Shown here one piece after another: positions 9,522 through 18,640 of a stretch of 33,175 bases of DNA (its first letter is position 1; each line of letters starts with the position of its first letter). Source of the DNA: Pseudomonadota bacterium (GTDB lineage: Bacteria; Pseudomonadota; Gammaproteobacteria; Burkholderiales; Burkholderiaceae_C). The notes beneath the pieces are model-generated. The model had not been told where the DNA came from, ran no database searches, and saw nothing but the letters and a program-made list of their open reading frames with translations. Position numbers and translations under genes: made by a program. The DNA lies in the NCBI GenBank assembly GCA_023460715.1, contig JAEWPH010000012.1, positions 1 to 33,175 on the forward strand, given 5' to 3'.

Positions 9522-11114
9522 ATGCACACCGAAACCACCCCCTTGCCCACCCGCCGTACCGATCTGCTTGCCCGCCTCGCGCAGCCGCATGCCTACGACC
9601 TGGCGGTGATCGGCGGTGGCGCCACGGGCCTGGGCGTCGCTCTGGATGCGGCAGCCCGGGGGTTCAGCGTGGTGCTGGTGGAATCCCACGACTTCGCCAA
9701 AGGCACGTCGTCGCGCGCGACCAAGCTGGTGCACGGCGGCGTCCGCTATCTGGCGCAGGGCAACATCGCCCTGGTGCGCGAGGCGCTGCACGAGCGCACC
9801 ACGCTGCTGAACAATGCGCCCCACCTGGCGCAGCCGCTGCCCTTCGTAATGCCCTCCTACAAGTTCTGGGAAACGCCTTTCTACGGGGTAGGGCTGAAGA
9901 TGTACGACGCCCTGGCCGGCAAGGCCGGTCTGGGTGCCACTGAATTCCTGGGCCGCTCCGAGGCTTTGCGTCATCTGCCCACCGCCCTGCCCGACGGCCT
10001 GAAGGGCGGCGTCAAGTATTGGGACGGCCAGTTCGACGATGCCCGGCTGGCCCTGGCGCTGGCCCGCACGGCGGCAGCGCATGGCGCGCTGCTGGTCAAC
10101 TACTGCCCGGCCCGTGCGTTGCTTCACGCCGAAGGCCGCGTCGCCGGCCTGGTGTGCGAGGACGCCGAAACCGGCCAGCGCTACGAAGTGCGTGCGAAGT
10201 GTGTCGTCAACGCCACAGGCGTGTGGGTGGATGGCCTGCGGGCGCAGGACGGCGAAGCCACCGGGCACCCGGCCAAGCCCATGGTGGCCCCGAGCCAGGG
10301 CGTGCACATCGTGGTGGACCGCGAGTTCCTCCCCTCCGACCACGCCCTGATGGTGCCCAAGACGGCCGACGGCCGGGTGCTGTTTGCGGTGCCGTGGCTG
10401 GGCAAGCTCATCCTGGGCACCACGGACAGCCCGCGCCAGGATCTGGCCCGCGAACCCCTGGCGCTGCGTGAAGAGGTCGCTTTCATCCTGGGCGAATCCG
10501 CCCGCTACCTGCGGCGTGCACCCCAGGCGACGGACGTGCGCAGCATCTGGGTCGGTCTGCGCCCCCTGGTCAAGCCGCAGGACGAAGATGGCGGCAATAC
10601 CAAGAGCATCAGCCGCGAACACACGGTGGCGGTGAGCCGCAGCGGTCTGGTGACAGTGACCGGCGGCAAGTGGACGACCTACCGCGCCATGGCCGAGGAC
10701 GTGCTGCAGAAGTGCTTCGACGAGCACATCCTGCCGTCCCGCCCCGCGGGCGTCACGAACCAGCTGCCGGTGGTGGGCGCCCCCCGGGGCGGAGTCCAGC
10801 ACCGCCTGAGCGACGCCCAAGGGTTGCATTCCTACGGGACCGAGGCCGACGCCGTTCAGTCCCTGCCCGGCGCCTCCACCGTGCTGGCGGACGGCCTGAC
10901 GGAAGCCATGGTGCGCTTCGCCGCACGCCATGAGTACGCCCGGACCGTCGAGGATGTGCTGGCGCGCCGGGCCCGGGTGCTGTTCCTGGATGCCCGGTTG
11001 GCGGCCACCTTAGCGCCTGCCGTGGCGGCCATCCTGCGCGACGAACTCGGGCAAGACCCGCAGTTGGAGCCGTTCCTGACTCTGGCGCAACAGTACGCAG
11101 CCGTGCCTGCATAA
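9522..11114 (+). CDS. glpD: FAD-dependent glycerol-3-phosphate dehydrogenase
   Basis: A membrane-associated flavoprotein of 530 residues that oxidises glycerol-3-phosphate to dihydroxyacetone phosphate and passes electrons to the quinone pool. The FAD-binding Rossmann start YDLAVIGGGATGLG (25-38) and the DAO-family segment GTSSRATKLVHGGVRYL are clear. The C-terminal helical domain of aerobic G3P dehydrogenases follows. Total length matches the family (about 500-530). I chose the ATG at 9522; the frame is open to a GTG at 9432, but that extension has no family character and covers the likely promoter. The Shine-Dalgarno is weak. It follows the glycerol importer on the same strand with a 169-base gap that contains a possible own promoter. 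glpK, which makes its substrate, is not in the window. Confidence 0.95.
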   Translation: MHTETTPLPTRRTDLLARLAQPHAYDLAVIGGGATGLGVALDAAARGFSVVLVESHDFAKGTSSRATKLVHGGVRYLAQGNIALVREALHERTTLLNNAPHLAQPLPFVMPSYKFWETPFYGVGLKMYDALAGKAGLGATEFLGRSEALRHLPTALPDGLKGGVKYWDGQFDDARLALALARTAAAHGALLVNYCPARALLHAEGRVAGLVCEDAETGQRYEVRAKCVVNATGVWVDGLRAQDGEATGHPAKPMVAPSQGVHIVVDREFLPSDHALMVPKTADGRVLFAVPWLGKLILGTTDSPRQDLAREPLALREEVAFILGESARYLRRAPQATDVRSIWVGLRPLVKPQDEDGGNTKSISREHTVAVSRSGLVTVTGGKWTTYRAMAEDVLQKCFDEHILPSRPAGVTNQLPVVGAPRGGVQHRLSDAQGLHSYGTEADAVQSLPGASTVLADGLTEAMVRFAARHEYARTVEDVLARRARVLFLDARLAATLAPAVAAILRDELGQDPQLEPFLTLAQQYAAVPA

Positions 11115-11121
11115 AAGCCGC

Positions 11122-11150
11122 TTGACGCAAGCCTGCGGTTTTGCCACAAT
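11122..11150 (+). promoter_or_regulatory. Sigma-70 promoter of the spc operon
   Basis: TTGACG (11122-11127) and CACAAT (11145-11150) are separated by exactly 17 bases, the best promoter match in the window. It starts eight bases after the glpD stop and lies about 160 bases upstream of rplN. It predicts a leader RNA of roughly 150 bases. Confidence 0.75.
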
Positions 11151-11156
11151 CGAGGG

Positions 11157-11308
11157 CTTCGCGTTCAAAGCGCGAGGTTTCTGCCCAGACGGAAGCGCTG
11201 CAAATGGTTTGCGGCGTGGACGACGGGCCCAAGACTGACTGGCTGATTTCGGCCCTTGAGAGGTTCTCTGGGGCTGTCGATCTTCTGGTGCAAGTTGGGA
11301 ATATTGAA
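11157..11308 (+). promoter_or_regulatory. Untranslated leader of the spc operon
   Basis: About 150 bases between the predicted start of transcription and rplN. A small hairpin (TCGCG, TTCAAAG, CGCGA; 11159-11175) lies near the 5' end. The leader is open in frame with rplN, but the L14 family N-terminus ([16 protein letters not shown]) starts at 11309, so I treat it as non-coding. A leader of this length could carry ribosomal-protein feedback control; nothing in it identifies the regulator. Confidence 0.4.
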
Positions 11309-11677
11309 ATGATCCAGACAGAATCTCGGTTAGACGTCGCCGACAACACCGGCGCGAAGTCCGTCCTGTGCATCAAGGTGCTGGGTGGTTCCAAGCGTCG
11401 TTATGCCAGCGTGGGCGACATCATCAAGGTGACCATCAAGGAAGCCGCTCCGCGTGGCCGCGTCAAAAAAGGCGAGGTCTACAGCGCTGTGGTGGTCCGC
11501 ACCGCCAAGGGCATCCGTCGCGGCGACGGTTCGCTCGTCAAATTCGATGGCAACGCAGCTGTGTTGCTGAATGCAAAGCTGGAGCCCATCGGCACCCGCA
11601 TCTTCGGCCCCGTGACGCGTGAACTGCGTACCGAGCGCTTCATGAAGATCGTGTCCCTGGCTCCTGAAGTTCTCTGA
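11309..11677 (+). CDS. rplN: 50S ribosomal protein L14
   Basis: Large-subunit protein uL14, 122 residues, exactly the bacterial length. It starts [17 protein letters not shown] and ends with the conserved [12 protein letters not shown]. In the ribosome it lies at the subunit interface and contacts 16S helix 14. It is the first gene of the spc operon here; rpsQ and the rest of the S10 operon are not upstream, because glpD lies directly before the promoter. The frame is open upstream, so automatic start prediction could extend it wrongly. GGGA eight bases before the ATG is a weak Shine-Dalgarno. Confidence 0.99.
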   Translation: MIQTESRLDVADNTGAKSVLCIKVLGGSKRRYASVGDIIKVTIKEAAPRGRVKKGEVYSAVVVRTAKGIRRGDGSLVKFDGNAAVLLNAKLEPIGTRIFGPVTRELRTERFMKIVSLAPEVL

Positions 11678-11686
11678 GGACGCGCC

Positions 11687-12007
11687 ATGAACAAGATTCG
11701 CAAGGGCGACGAAGTGATCGTGCTCACCGGGCGCGACAAGGGCAAGCGCGGCACGGTGTCGCTGCGCAAGGATGACTCCTATCTGGTCATCGATGGCATC
11801 AACCTGGTCAAGAAGCACGTCAAGCCGAACCCCATGAAGGGTACGACCGGCGGCATCGTGGAAAAGGCAATGCCTATCCACCAGTCCAACGTGGCCATCT
11901 TCAATGCCGCATCGGGCAAGGCTGACCGCGTGGGTATCAAGGTGCAGGCGGATGGTTCGCGCGTTCGCGTGTTCAAGTCCAGCGGCGCGGAAATCAAGGC
12001 GGCGTAA
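11687..12007 (+). CDS. rplX: 50S ribosomal protein L24
   Basis: Large-subunit protein uL24, 106 residues, an early 23S-binding assembly initiator. The N-terminal KOW motif is visible ([20 protein letters not shown]), followed by [12 protein letters not shown]. It follows rplN by nine bases, and its Shine-Dalgarno TGAGGA overlaps the rplN stop codon, which indicates translational coupling. Length and sequence are typical for Burkholderiales; nothing is unusual. Confidence 0.99.
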   Translation: MNKIRKGDEVIVLTGRDKGKRGTVSLRKDDSYLVIDGINLVKKHVKPNPMKGTTGGIVEKAMPIHQSNVAIFNAASGKADRVGIKVQADGSRVRVFKSSGAEIKAA

Positions 12008-12016
12008 GGAGTCAAC

Positions 12017-12556
12017 ATGGCACGACTGCAACAACAGTACCGCGACAAGATCGCTCCCGAACTCACCAAGCAGTTCGGCTACACCTCGCCCATGGAGGTG
12101 CCCCGCCTGACCAATATCACCCTGAACATGGGTGTGAGCGAAGCGGTTTCCGACAAGAAGGTGATGGACAACGCCGTCGCCGACCTGACCAAGATCGCTG
12201 GCCAGAAGCCCGTGGTGACGAAGGCCAAGAAGGCTATCGCCGGCTTCAAGATCCGCGAAGGCCAGGCCATCGGCTGCATGGTGACCCTGCGTGGCGTTCA
12301 GATGTATGAATTCCTGGACCGTTTCGTGACCGTGGCCCTGCCCCGCGTCCGTGACTTCCGTGGTATTTCCGGCCGCGCCTTCGATGGCCGTGGCAACTAC
12401 AACATCGGCGTCAAAGAACAGATCATCTTCCCTGAGATCGAGTACGACAAGGTGGATGCCTTGCGCGGTCTCAACATCAGCATCACCACGACGGCCAAGA
12501 CCGACGAAGAAGCCAAGGCGCTTCTCGCTGGTTTCCGTTTCCCCTTCAAGAACTAA
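12017..12556 (+). CDS. rplE: 50S ribosomal protein L5
   Basis: Large-subunit protein uL5, 179 residues, which binds 5S rRNA in the central protuberance and contacts P-site tRNA. It begins [20 protein letters not shown] and carries the conserved LNMGVSEA and [20 protein letters not shown] segments. It starts nine bases after rplX with a TAAGGAG Shine-Dalgarno that overlaps the rplX stop. In E. coli the start of this gene is where S8 represses the spc operon; I could not judge whether that structure is kept here. Confidence 0.99.
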   Translation: MARLQQQYRDKIAPELTKQFGYTSPMEVPRLTNITLNMGVSEAVSDKKVMDNAVADLTKIAGQKPVVTKAKKAIAGFKIREGQAIGCMVTLRGVQMYEFLDRFVTVALPRVRDFRGISGRAFDGRGNYNIGVKEQIIFPEIEYDKVDALRGLNISITTTAKTDEEAKALLAGFRFPFKN

Positions 12557-12565
12557 AGGCAGCGT

Positions 12566-12871
12566 ATGGCAAAAGTAGCTTTGATCCAGCGCGAACTGAA
12601 GCGCGAAAAACTGGCCGCCAAATACGCAGCCAAGTACGCCGAACTGAAGGCGATCGCTGGCGATGCCAAGCGTAGCGACGAAGAGCGTGACGCAGCCCGT
12701 CTGGGCCTGCAGAAGCTCCCCCGCAATGCCAACCCCACGCGTCAACGCAACCGTTGCGAAATCACCGGTCGTCCCCGCGGCACGTTCCGCCAGTTCGGTC
12801 TGGCCCGCGCGAAGATCCGTGAACTGGCTTTCGCCGGTGACATCCCCGGTGTCACCAAGGCCAGCTGGTAA
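12566..12871 (+). CDS. rpsN: 30S ribosomal protein S14, long zinc-free form
   Basis: Small-subunit protein uS14, 101 residues. This is the long form that lacks the two CxxC zinc pairs of the short paralogue, so it needs no zinc. The RNA-binding signature [19 protein letters not shown] is present near the C-terminus. It helps form the 30S head. It follows rplE by nine bases (AAAGGCAGC in front of the ATG) and precedes rpsH by 20 bases. Confidence 0.99.
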   Translation: MAKVALIQRELKREKLAAKYAAKYAELKAIAGDAKRSDEERDAARLGLQKLPRNANPTRQRNRCEITGRPRGTFRQFGLARAKIRELAFAGDIPGVTKASW

Positions 12872-12891
12872 GCAAGCAGGAGAGATACAAC

Positions 12892-13287
12892 ATGAGCATG
12901 AGTGATCCCATCGCTGACTTGCTGACCCGCATCCGTAACGCACAGATGGTCTCCAAGACCACCGTGGCCGTGCCTTCTTCCAAGGTGAAGATCGCCATCG
13001 CCCAGGTGCTGAAGGACGAAGGTTATATCGACGGCTTCGAAGTCAAGACCGAAGCTGGCAAGTCCGAACTCGAAATTTCGCTGAAGTACTACGCCGGCCG
13101 TCCGGTGATCGAGCGCATCGAGCGCGTAAGCCGTCCTGGCCTGCGTGTGTACAAGGGCCGCGATTCCATTCCGCAAGTCATGAACGGTCTGGGTGTGGCT
13201 ATCGTCACGACGCCCAAGGGCGTGATGACCGATCGCAAGGCGCGTGCCACCGGTGTCGGCGGCGAAGTGCTTTGCTACGTCGCTTAA
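12892..13287 (+). CDS. rpsH: 30S ribosomal protein S8
   Basis: Small-subunit protein uS8, 131 residues, which binds the central domain of 16S rRNA. In E. coli it is the translational repressor of the spc operon. It begins [18 protein letters not shown] and ends with the conserved [11 protein letters not shown]. The ATG at 12892 is seven bases after AGGAGAG and gives the MSMSDPIAD form common in beta-proteobacteria; a second ATG at 12898 is too far from the Shine-Dalgarno. Confidence 0.99.
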   Translation: MSMSDPIADLLTRIRNAQMVSKTTVAVPSSKVKIAIAQVLKDEGYIDGFEVKTEAGKSELEISLKYYAGRPVIERIERVSRPGLRVYKGRDSIPQVMNGLGVAIVTTPKGVMTDRKARATGVGGEVLCYVA

Positions 13288-13310
13288 CGTGGCATTGAGG
13301 AGAAACTGAA

Positions 13311-13844
13311 ATGTCCCGTGTAGGTAAAGCGCCGGTGACCATCCCCGCAGGTGTGGATGTGTCTATCAAGGATGACCAAATCAGTGTGAAGGGTTCCGGC
13401 GGCACGCTGTCGCTGACCCCCAATCGCCTGGTGAAGGTGTCCAACAAGGAAGGCAAGCTCAGCTTTGAGCCTGTCAACGAGTCGCGTGAAGCAAATGCGA
13501 TGAGCGGCACGTTCCGCCAGTTGGTGAACAACATGGTGGTGGGTGTGAGCAAGGGCTTCGAGAAGAAGCTGAGCCTGATCGGCGTGGGCTACAAGGCCCA
13601 GGCTTCCGGCGCCAAGCTCAACCTGAACGTTGGCTACTCGCACCCGGTGAACTTCGAGATGCCCGCTGGCATCACGGTGGCCACCCCGACGCCGACCGAA
13701 ATCGTGATCAAGGGTGCCGACCGCCAACGCGTCGGCCAATTGGCCGCTGAGATCCGTGCCGTTCGTCCGCCTGAGCCCTACAAGGGCAAGGGCATCCGCT
13801 ATGCGGACGAAAAAGTCACGATCAAAGAGACCAAGAAGAAGTAA
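13311..13844 (+). CDS. rplF: 50S ribosomal protein L6
   Basis: Large-subunit protein uL6, 177 residues, with two similar alpha/beta domains. It sits near the base of the L7/L12 stalk and the sarcin-ricin loop. The start [15 protein letters not shown] and the C-terminal signature [15 protein letters not shown] are typical. It follows rpsH by 23 bases with a GAGGAG ribosome binding site, and rplR starts 11 bases after its stop. Confidence 0.99.
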   Translation: MSRVGKAPVTIPAGVDVSIKDDQISVKGSGGTLSLTPNRLVKVSNKEGKLSFEPVNESREANAMSGTFRQLVNNMVVGVSKGFEKKLSLIGVGYKAQASGAKLNLNVGYSHPVNFEMPAGITVATPTPTEIVIKGADRQRVGQLAAEIRAVRPPEPYKGKGIRYADEKVTIKETKKK

Positions 13845-13855
13845 GGAGCTGCAGC

Positions 13856-14221
13856 ATGTTGACCAAGAAAGAGCAGCGTCTTCGTCGTGCACGTCAGACC
13901 CGTATCCGCATTGCCCAGCAAGGCGTGGCCCGTCTGACGGTGAACCGTACGAACCTCCATATCTACGCCAGTGTGATCTCCGGCGACGGCACCAAGGTGC
14001 TGGCCAGCGCATCCACGGCCGAAGCCGATGTCCGCAAGGAACTCGGCGGCTCGGGCAAGGGTGGCAATGCCGCCGCAGCCCAGGCCATCGGCAAGCGCAT
14101 CGCCGAGAAGGCGAAGGCCGCTGGTGTCGAGAAAGTGGCGTTCGATCGCGCAGGTTTCGCCTACCACGGCCGCGTCAAGGCTTTGGCCGACGCAGCCCGT
14201 GAAGCCGGCCTGCAGTTCTAA
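13856..14221 (+). CDS. rplR: 50S ribosomal protein L18
   Basis: Large-subunit protein uL18, 121 residues, which binds 5S rRNA together with L5. It has the basic N-terminal tail ([16 protein letters not shown]), the core [15 protein letters not shown], and the C-terminal [20 protein letters not shown]. Spacing to rpsE is 17 bases. Length and sequence are ordinary for the family. Confidence 0.99.
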   Translation: MLTKKEQRLRRARQTRIRIAQQGVARLTVNRTNLHIYASVISGDGTKVLASASTAEADVRKELGGSGKGGNAAAAQAIGKRIAEKAKAAGVEKVAFDRAGFAYHGRVKALADAAREAGLQF

Positions 14222-14238
14222 GCGGAGCGAAATACAAA

Positions 14239-14757
14239 ATGGCTAAATTCCAACCCAAAGTGCAGAGCGAAGGCCAAGACGACGGTCTGCGGGAAAAAAT
14301 GATCGCGGTGAACCGCGTCACCAAAGTCGTGAAGGGCGGCCGTATTCTCGGTTTCGCTGCACTGACCGTGGTTGGCGACGGTGACGGCCGCGTGGGCATG
14401 GGCAAGGGCAAGTCGAAGGAAGTGCCTGCTGCCGTGCAAAAGGCGATGGAAGAAGCCCGTCGCAATCTGGTGAAGGTGTCGCTCAAGAACGGCACGATCC
14501 ATCACCAGGTGACGGGCCACCATGGTGCCGCTCACGTGATGATGGCTCCGGCTCCCAAGGGTACCGGCATCATCGCAGGCGGCCCAATGCGCGCCGTGTT
14601 CGAAGTGCTGGGTATCACCGACATCGTGGCCAAGAGCCATGGTTCGTCCAACCCGTACAACATGGTCCGCGCCACCTTCGACGCGCTGGTGCACTCCACG
14701 ACCCCTTCGGAAGTGGCGGCCAAGCGCGGCAAGTCGGTCGAAGACATCTTCGCCTGA
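14239..14757 (+). CDS. rpsE: 30S ribosomal protein S5
   Basis: Small-subunit protein uS5, 172 residues, important for decoding fidelity and mRNA unwinding at the entry site. The N-terminal double-stranded-RNA-binding part ([20 protein letters not shown]) and the C-terminal S5 domain ([19 protein letters not shown]) are both intact. It lies between rplR and rpmD as in other spc operons, with 14 bases to rpmD. Confidence 0.99.
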   Translation: MAKFQPKVQSEGQDDGLREKMIAVNRVTKVVKGGRILGFAALTVVGDGDGRVGMGKGKSKEVPAAVQKAMEEARRNLVKVSLKNGTIHHQVTGHHGAAHVMMAPAPKGTGIIAGGPMRAVFEVLGITDIVAKSHGSSNPYNMVRATFDALVHSTTPSEVAAKRGKSVEDIFA

Positions 14758-14771
14758 ACGGAGCTGAGCAA

Positions 14772-14954
14772 ATGACTACGCAACAAACCGTCAAGATTCA
14801 ACTGGTGCGCAGCCCGATCGGCACCAAGGAATCGCACCGCGCCACCGTTCGCGGTCTGGGCCTGCGCAAGCTGAACAGCATCAGCGAACTGCAGGACAGC
14901 CCCGAAGTGCGCGGCATGATTAACAAGATCAGCTATCTGGTCAAGGTCCTCTGA
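14772..14954 (+). CDS. rpmD: 50S ribosomal protein L30
   Basis: Large-subunit protein uL30 in its short bacterial form, 60 residues. The segment [20 protein letters not shown] and the following LGLRKLNS are diagnostic. AACGGAGC precedes the ATG. Its stop is ten bases before the rplO start and is followed at once by the rplO ribosome binding site GAGAGG. Confidence 0.98.
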   Translation: MTTQQTVKIQLVRSPIGTKESHRATVRGLGLRKLNSISELQDSPEVRGMINKISYLVKVL

Positions 14955-14964
14955 GAGGTTGATG

Positions 14965-15396
14965 ATGGAACTCAATAGCATCAAGCCCGCAGCAGGAGCC
15001 AAGCATGCCAAGCGCCGTGTCGGCCGTGGCATCGGCTCTGGCCTGGGCAAGACCGCTGGCCGTGGACACAAGGGTCAGAAGTCGCGTTCCGGTGGCTACC
15101 ACAAGGTGGGCTTCGAAGGCGGTCAAATGCCTTTGCAGCGCCGTCTGCCCAAGCGTGGCTTCAAGTCGCACCTGCTGAAGTTCAATGCAGAGGTGACGCT
15201 GAGCACCCTGGAGCAGCTGGGCCTGGCTGAAGTCGACCTGCTGGCGCTGAAGACCGCCGGTGTGGTGGGCCAGCTGGCCAAGGTGGTCAAGGTCATCAAC
15301 AGCGGCTCCCTGACGAAGGCTGTCAAGCTGACCGGCATCGGCGCCACTGCAGGTGCCAAGGCCGCGATCGAAGCTGCCGGTGGCAGCCTGGCCTGA
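14965..15396 (+). CDS. rplO: 50S ribosomal protein L15
   Basis: Large-subunit protein uL15, 143 residues, a late assembly protein with a long glycine- and arginine-rich N-terminal arm ([20 protein letters not shown], then GQKSRSGG). Two ATGs stand in tandem (14962, 14965), with a TTG before them. I chose 14965 because it gives the usual MELNSIKPA start and six-base spacing from GAGAGG. A start at 14962 would only add one methionine. Confidence 0.97.
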   Translation: MELNSIKPAAGAKHAKRRVGRGIGSGLGKTAGRGHKGQKSRSGGYHKVGFEGGQMPLQRRLPKRGFKSHLLKFNAEVTLSTLEQLGLAEVDLLALKTAGVVGQLAKVVKVINSGSLTKAVKLTGIGATAGAKAAIEAAGGSLA

Positions 15397-15419
15397 TTTG
15401 GTTCTGAAGGAACGCATCC

Positions 15420-16739
15420 GTGGCTACTAACGCAGCTCAAATTGCAAAGACCGGAAAGTTCGGCGACCTGCGTCGGCGACTGGTTTTTCTGCTGCTCGCG
15501 TTGGTCGTGTACCGGATCGGGGCGCATATCCCCGTTCCGGGCATTGATCCGGCGCAGCTTCAGCAGCTGTTCAGTGGCCAGCAAGGCGGCATTCTGAATC
15601 TGTTCAATATGTTCTCGGGTGGAGCGCTGTCGCGCTTCACGGTGTTCGCACTGGGGATCATGCCGTACATCTCGGCGTCGATCATCATGCAGCTGATGAC
15701 GTATGTCCTCCCGGCGTTTGAGCAGTTGAAGAAGGAAGGCGAAGCTGGCCGTCGCAAGATCACGCAGTACACGCGCTATGGGACGCTGGGTCTGGCGATC
15801 TTCCAGTCCCTCGGTATTGCTGTGGCGCTGGAAAGCTCAGCCGGTCTGGTGCTGAGCCCTGGCTTCGGCTTCCGCATGACGGCCGTCGTGAGCCTCACGG
15901 CTGGAACGATGTTCCTCATGTGGCTGGGCGAGCAGATCACCGAGCGCGGCCTGGGTAACGGTATCTCCATCCTGATCTTTGCTGGTATTGCCGCAGGGCT
16001 GCCCAGCTCGATCGGCGGTCTGCTGGAGTTGGTCCGCACGGGTGCGATGAGCATTTTGGCCGCCATCTTCATCGTGATCGTCGTGGGTCTGGTGACGTAC
16101 TTCGTGGTGTTTGTCGAGCGCGGTCAACGGAAGATTCTGGTCAACTATGCGCGGCGCCAGGTGGGCAACAAGGTCTATGGCGGCCAGTCGTCGCATCTGC
16201 CCTTGAAGCTGAACATGGCTGGCGTGATCCCGCCGATCTTTGCCTCGTCGATCATCTTGCTGCCGGCGACGGTGGTGAACTGGTTCAGCGCAGGCGAGTC
16301 GATGCGCTGGCTGCGTGACATCTCGGCCGCTCTGACCCCTGGTCAGCCCGTTTACGTGATGTTCTATGCCGCGGCCATCGTGTTCTTCTGCTTCTTCTAT
16401 ACGGCGCTGGTGTTCAACAGCCGTGAAACGGCAGACAACCTGAAGAAGAGCGGTGCATTCATCCCTGGGATTCGTCCTGGTGACCAGACGGCCCGCTACA
16501 TCGACAAGATCCTGGTGCGCCTGACCCTTGCCGGGGCCGTGTACATCACGTTCGTCTGTCTGCTGCCTGAGTTCCTGATCCTGAAGTACAACGTTCCGTT
16601 CTACTTCGGAGGGACTTCGCTGTTGATCATCGTTGTCGTCACCATGGACTTCATGGCCCAGGTGCAGAACTACATGATGTCGCAGCAGTACGAGTCCTTG
16701 CTCAAGAAGGCCAACTTCAAAGCAACACCCGGAACCTGA
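15420..16739 (+). CDS. secY: Preprotein translocase subunit SecY
   Basis: The central channel of the SecYEG translocon in the inner membrane, 439 residues with ten membrane segments. Diagnostic parts are [16 protein letters not shown] in the first helix region, the plug/TM2 area ([20 protein letters not shown]), and [16 protein letters not shown] in the cytoplasmic loop region that contacts SecA and the ribosome. It starts with GTG at 15420 after GAAGGA, 23 bases behind rplO. It closes the spc part of the cluster. The next gene, rpmJ, follows after 146 bases, where many relatives have infA. Confidence 0.99.
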   Translation: MATNAAQIAKTGKFGDLRRRLVFLLLALVVYRIGAHIPVPGIDPAQLQQLFSGQQGGILNLFNMFSGGALSRFTVFALGIMPYISASIIMQLMTYVLPAFEQLKKEGEAGRRKITQYTRYGTLGLAIFQSLGIAVALESSAGLVLSPGFGFRMTAVVSLTAGTMFLMWLGEQITERGLGNGISILIFAGIAAGLPSSIGGLLELVRTGAMSILAAIFIVIVVGLVTYFVVFVERGQRKILVNYARRQVGNKVYGGQSSHLPLKLNMAGVIPPIFASSIILLPATVVNWFSAGESMRWLRDISAALTPGQPVYVMFYAAAIVFFCFFYTALVFNSRETADNLKKSGAFIPGIRPGDQTARYIDKILVRLTLAGAVYITFVCLLPEFLILKYNVPFYFGGTSLLIIVVVTMDFMAQVQNYMMSQQYESLLKKANFKATPGT

Positions 16740-16885
16740 GGTTAGGAGTCAACCAGGCAACTGCGGTATCATCGCGGGTTCGCCTGGGGACTGAACGATT
16801 TTTGATGCCCATCGATCCATCGCGGGCACAAGTTTTGTGTTCCGCGCTGAGGCCGGAACGAGTGGACAAGTTTTAGGAGAATGAA

Positions 16886-16999
16886 ATGAGAGTTTCGGCT
16901 TCGGTCAAGAAAATCTGCCGCAACTGCAAGATCATCCGCCGCAAGGGTGTGGTGCGCGTGATCTGCACGGATCTGCGTCACAAGCAGCGCCAGGGTTGA
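16886..16999 (+). CDS. rpmJ: 50S ribosomal protein L36
   Basis: A 37-residue large-subunit protein, bL36. It begins [20 protein letters not shown] and ends RHKQRQG. Cys11, Cys14, Cys27 and His32 form the zinc ribbon, so this is the zinc-binding form. The ATG at 16886 is five bases after TTAGGAGA. It lies between secY and rpsM as in E. coli; rpsM follows 23 bases later. The 146 bases before it hold no gene. Confidence 0.97.
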   Translation: MRVSASVKKICRNCKIIRRKGVVRVICTDLRHKQRQG

Positions 17000-17022
17000 T
17001 TGGAAAGTATTAGAGGACGCAT

Positions 17023-17388
17023 ATGGCACGTATCGCTGGTATCAACATTCCGCCGCACAAGCACGCGGAAATCGGTCTGACCGCCATTTTTGGCATTGGT
17101 CGCACCCGCGCTCGCAAGATCTGCGAAGCAACCGGTATCGAGTATTCCAAGAAGATCAAGGATCTGACGGACGCCGATCTGGAGAAAATTCGCGACCAAA
17201 TCGCCCAGTTCACCATCGAAGGTGACCTGCGCCGCGAAACCACGATGAACATCAAGCGCTTGATGGACATCGGCTGCTATCGCGGTTTCCGTCACCGCCG
17301 TGGCCTGCCCATGCGCGGTCAGCGTACGCGTACCAATGCCCGCACCCGCAAGGGTCCGCGCAAGGGCGCAGCGGCACTGAAGAAGTAA
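17023..17388 (+). CDS. rpsM: 30S ribosomal protein S13
   Basis: Small-subunit protein uS13, 121 residues, at the top of the 30S head where it contacts the large subunit and P-site tRNA through its basic C-terminal tail ([15 protein letters not shown]). The N-terminus [20 protein letters not shown] and the helix-two-turn-helix region [18 protein letters not shown] are typical. Ribosome binding site AGAGGA. In E. coli the rpsM leader is where S4 represses the alpha operon. Confidence 0.99.
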   Translation: MARIAGINIPPHKHAEIGLTAIFGIGRTRARKICEATGIEYSKKIKDLTDADLEKIRDQIAQFTIEGDLRRETTMNIKRLMDIGCYRGFRHRRGLPMRGQRTRTNARTRKGPRKGAAALKK

Positions 17389-17406
17389 AGAGATTGAGAG
17401 ATCAAC

Positions 17407-17811
17407 ATGGCTAAATCTCCCGCCAATAACGCTGCTCAGCGTGTTCGCAAAAAGGTTCGTAAGAACGTGTCGGACGGCATCGCCCACGTGCATGCCTCCT
17501 TCAACAACACGATCATCACTATCACCGATCGCCAGGGCAATGCCCTGTCGTGGGCGTCGTCCGGCGGCCAGGGTTTCAAGGGCTCGCGCAAGTCGACCCC
17601 TTTCGCAGCCCAGGTGGCTTCGGAAGTGGCGGGGCGTGCTGCCATTGAACAAGGCATCAAGAACCTGGACGTCGAAATCAAGGGCCCCGGTCCTGGTCGT
17701 GAATCGTCTGTGCGCGCACTGGGTGCGCTGGGTATCCGCATCACGTCCATCTCCGATGTGACGCCGGTTCCCCATAACGGCTGCCGCCCTCAAAAGCGCC
17801 GCCGTATCTGA
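17407..17811 (+). CDS. rpsK: 30S ribosomal protein S11
   Basis: Small-subunit protein uS11, 134 residues, on the platform near the E-site and the 3' end of 16S rRNA. The core [19 protein letters not shown] and the C-terminal signature [18 protein letters not shown] are intact. It follows rpsM by 18 bases. The gap to rpsD is longer (92 bases) and folds into two hairpins. Confidence 0.99.
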   Translation: MAKSPANNAAQRVRKKVRKNVSDGIAHVHASFNNTIITITDRQGNALSWASSGGQGFKGSRKSTPFAAQVASEVAGRAAIEQGIKNLDVEIKGPGPGRESSVRALGALGIRITSISDVTPVPHNGCRPQKRRRI

Positions 17812-17831
17812 TTCTCTTCATGAAGCCCACC

Positions 17832-17878
17832 GCCAGTGGCTGCCTTGCGCGCCGCTGGCTCCCGCAATTGCATTGCGG
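17832..17878 (+). promoter_or_regulatory. Tandem hairpins in front of rpsD
   Basis: GCCAGTGGC (17832-17840) pairs with GCCGCTGGC (17851-17859) through nine pairs including one G-U. CCGCAAT (17862-17868) pairs perfectly with ATTGCGG (17872-17878) around TGC. The second stem ends about 13 bases before the rpsD ribosome binding site. No U-tract follows. S4, the product of rpsD, is the translational regulator of this operon in E. coli, so a feedback site is conceivable. Confidence 0.5.
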
Positions 17879-17903
17879 CAGATGACAATAAAAGGAAGCT
17901 CAA

Positions 17904-18527
17904 GTGGCACGTTACCTCGGCCCCAAGGCCAAACTCTCCCGCCGTGAAGGCACCGACCTGTTCCTGAAGAGCGCCCGCCGCTCCATCGCGGACAAGGCCA
18001 AGTTCGACTCCAAGCCCGGCCAACACGGCCGTACCTCTGGCCAACGCACCTCCGACTACGGTCTGCAGCTGCGCGAAAAGCAGAAGGTCAAGCGCATGTA
18101 CGGCGTGCTGGAAAAGCAATTCCGCCGCTACTTCGAGGCAGCCGATCGCCGCAAGGGCAACACCGGCGCCAACCTGCTGTTCTTGCTGGAGTCCCGCCTG
18201 GATAACGTGGTGTACCGCATGGGCTTCGGCTCGACCCGCGCAGAAGCCCGCCAGCTGGTGTCGCACAAGGCGATCACCGTGAACGGTCAATCCGTGAACA
18301 TCGCGTCCTACCTGGTCAAGACCGGTGACGTGGTGGCCGTGCGTGAAAAGTCCAAGAAGCAGGCCCGTGTGGTCGAAGCCCTGCAACTGGCACAGCAAGT
18401 GGGCATTCCCGCTTGGCTGGAAGTCAGTGTCGACAAGGCCGAAGGCATCTTCAAGAAGACGCCGGACCGTGACGAGTTCGGTGCCGACATCAACGAATCC
18501 CTGATCGTTGAGTTGTACTCGCGCTAA
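17904..18527 (+). CDS. rpsD: 30S ribosomal protein S4
   Basis: Small-subunit protein uS4, 207 residues, a primary 16S-binding assembly protein and, in E. coli, translational repressor of the alpha operon. It starts with GTG at 17904 after AAAGGAAG and reads [20 protein letters not shown]. The S4 RNA-binding domain is [20 protein letters not shown] and the following [11 protein letters not shown]. It has no N-terminal zinc cysteines, the usual proteobacterial form. A perfect hairpin separates it from rpoA. Confidence 0.99.
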   Translation: MARYLGPKAKLSRREGTDLFLKSARRSIADKAKFDSKPGQHGRTSGQRTSDYGLQLREKQKVKRMYGVLEKQFRRYFEAADRRKGNTGANLLFLLESRLDNVVYRMGFGSTRAEARQLVSHKAITVNGQSVNIASYLVKTGDVVAVREKSKKQARVVEALQLAQQVGIPAWLEVSVDKAEGIFKKTPDRDEFGADINESLIVELYSR

Positions 18528-18562
18528 TCGTCGCTGATCTATTTACGAGAAAACCGTACCTG

Positions 18563-18582
18563 AACCGCGAGGCATCGCGGTT
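18563..18582 (+). promoter_or_regulatory. Hairpin between rpsD and rpoA
   Basis: AACCGCGA and TCGCGGTT form a perfect 8-bp stem with the tetraloop GGCA. Only a few Ts follow, so it is at most a weak terminator. It could modulate the rpoA level or mark a processing site. Confidence 0.5.
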
Positions 18583-18640
18583 TAGGCGCTTCACCAGCCT
18601 TACCGGTGTAACGAGCTGGGGGTATTGAGAGGAAGTCTGC

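Noticed and set aside
11141..11308. N-terminal extension of L14 upstream of 11309
   Set aside because: L14 is highly conserved in length (122 residues) and the extension begins within the predicted promoter.
16744..16772. A sigma-70 promoter before rpmJ
   Set aside because: TATCAT at 16767-16772 is a fair -10, but no -35 is present at 16-18 bases; kept only as a remark.
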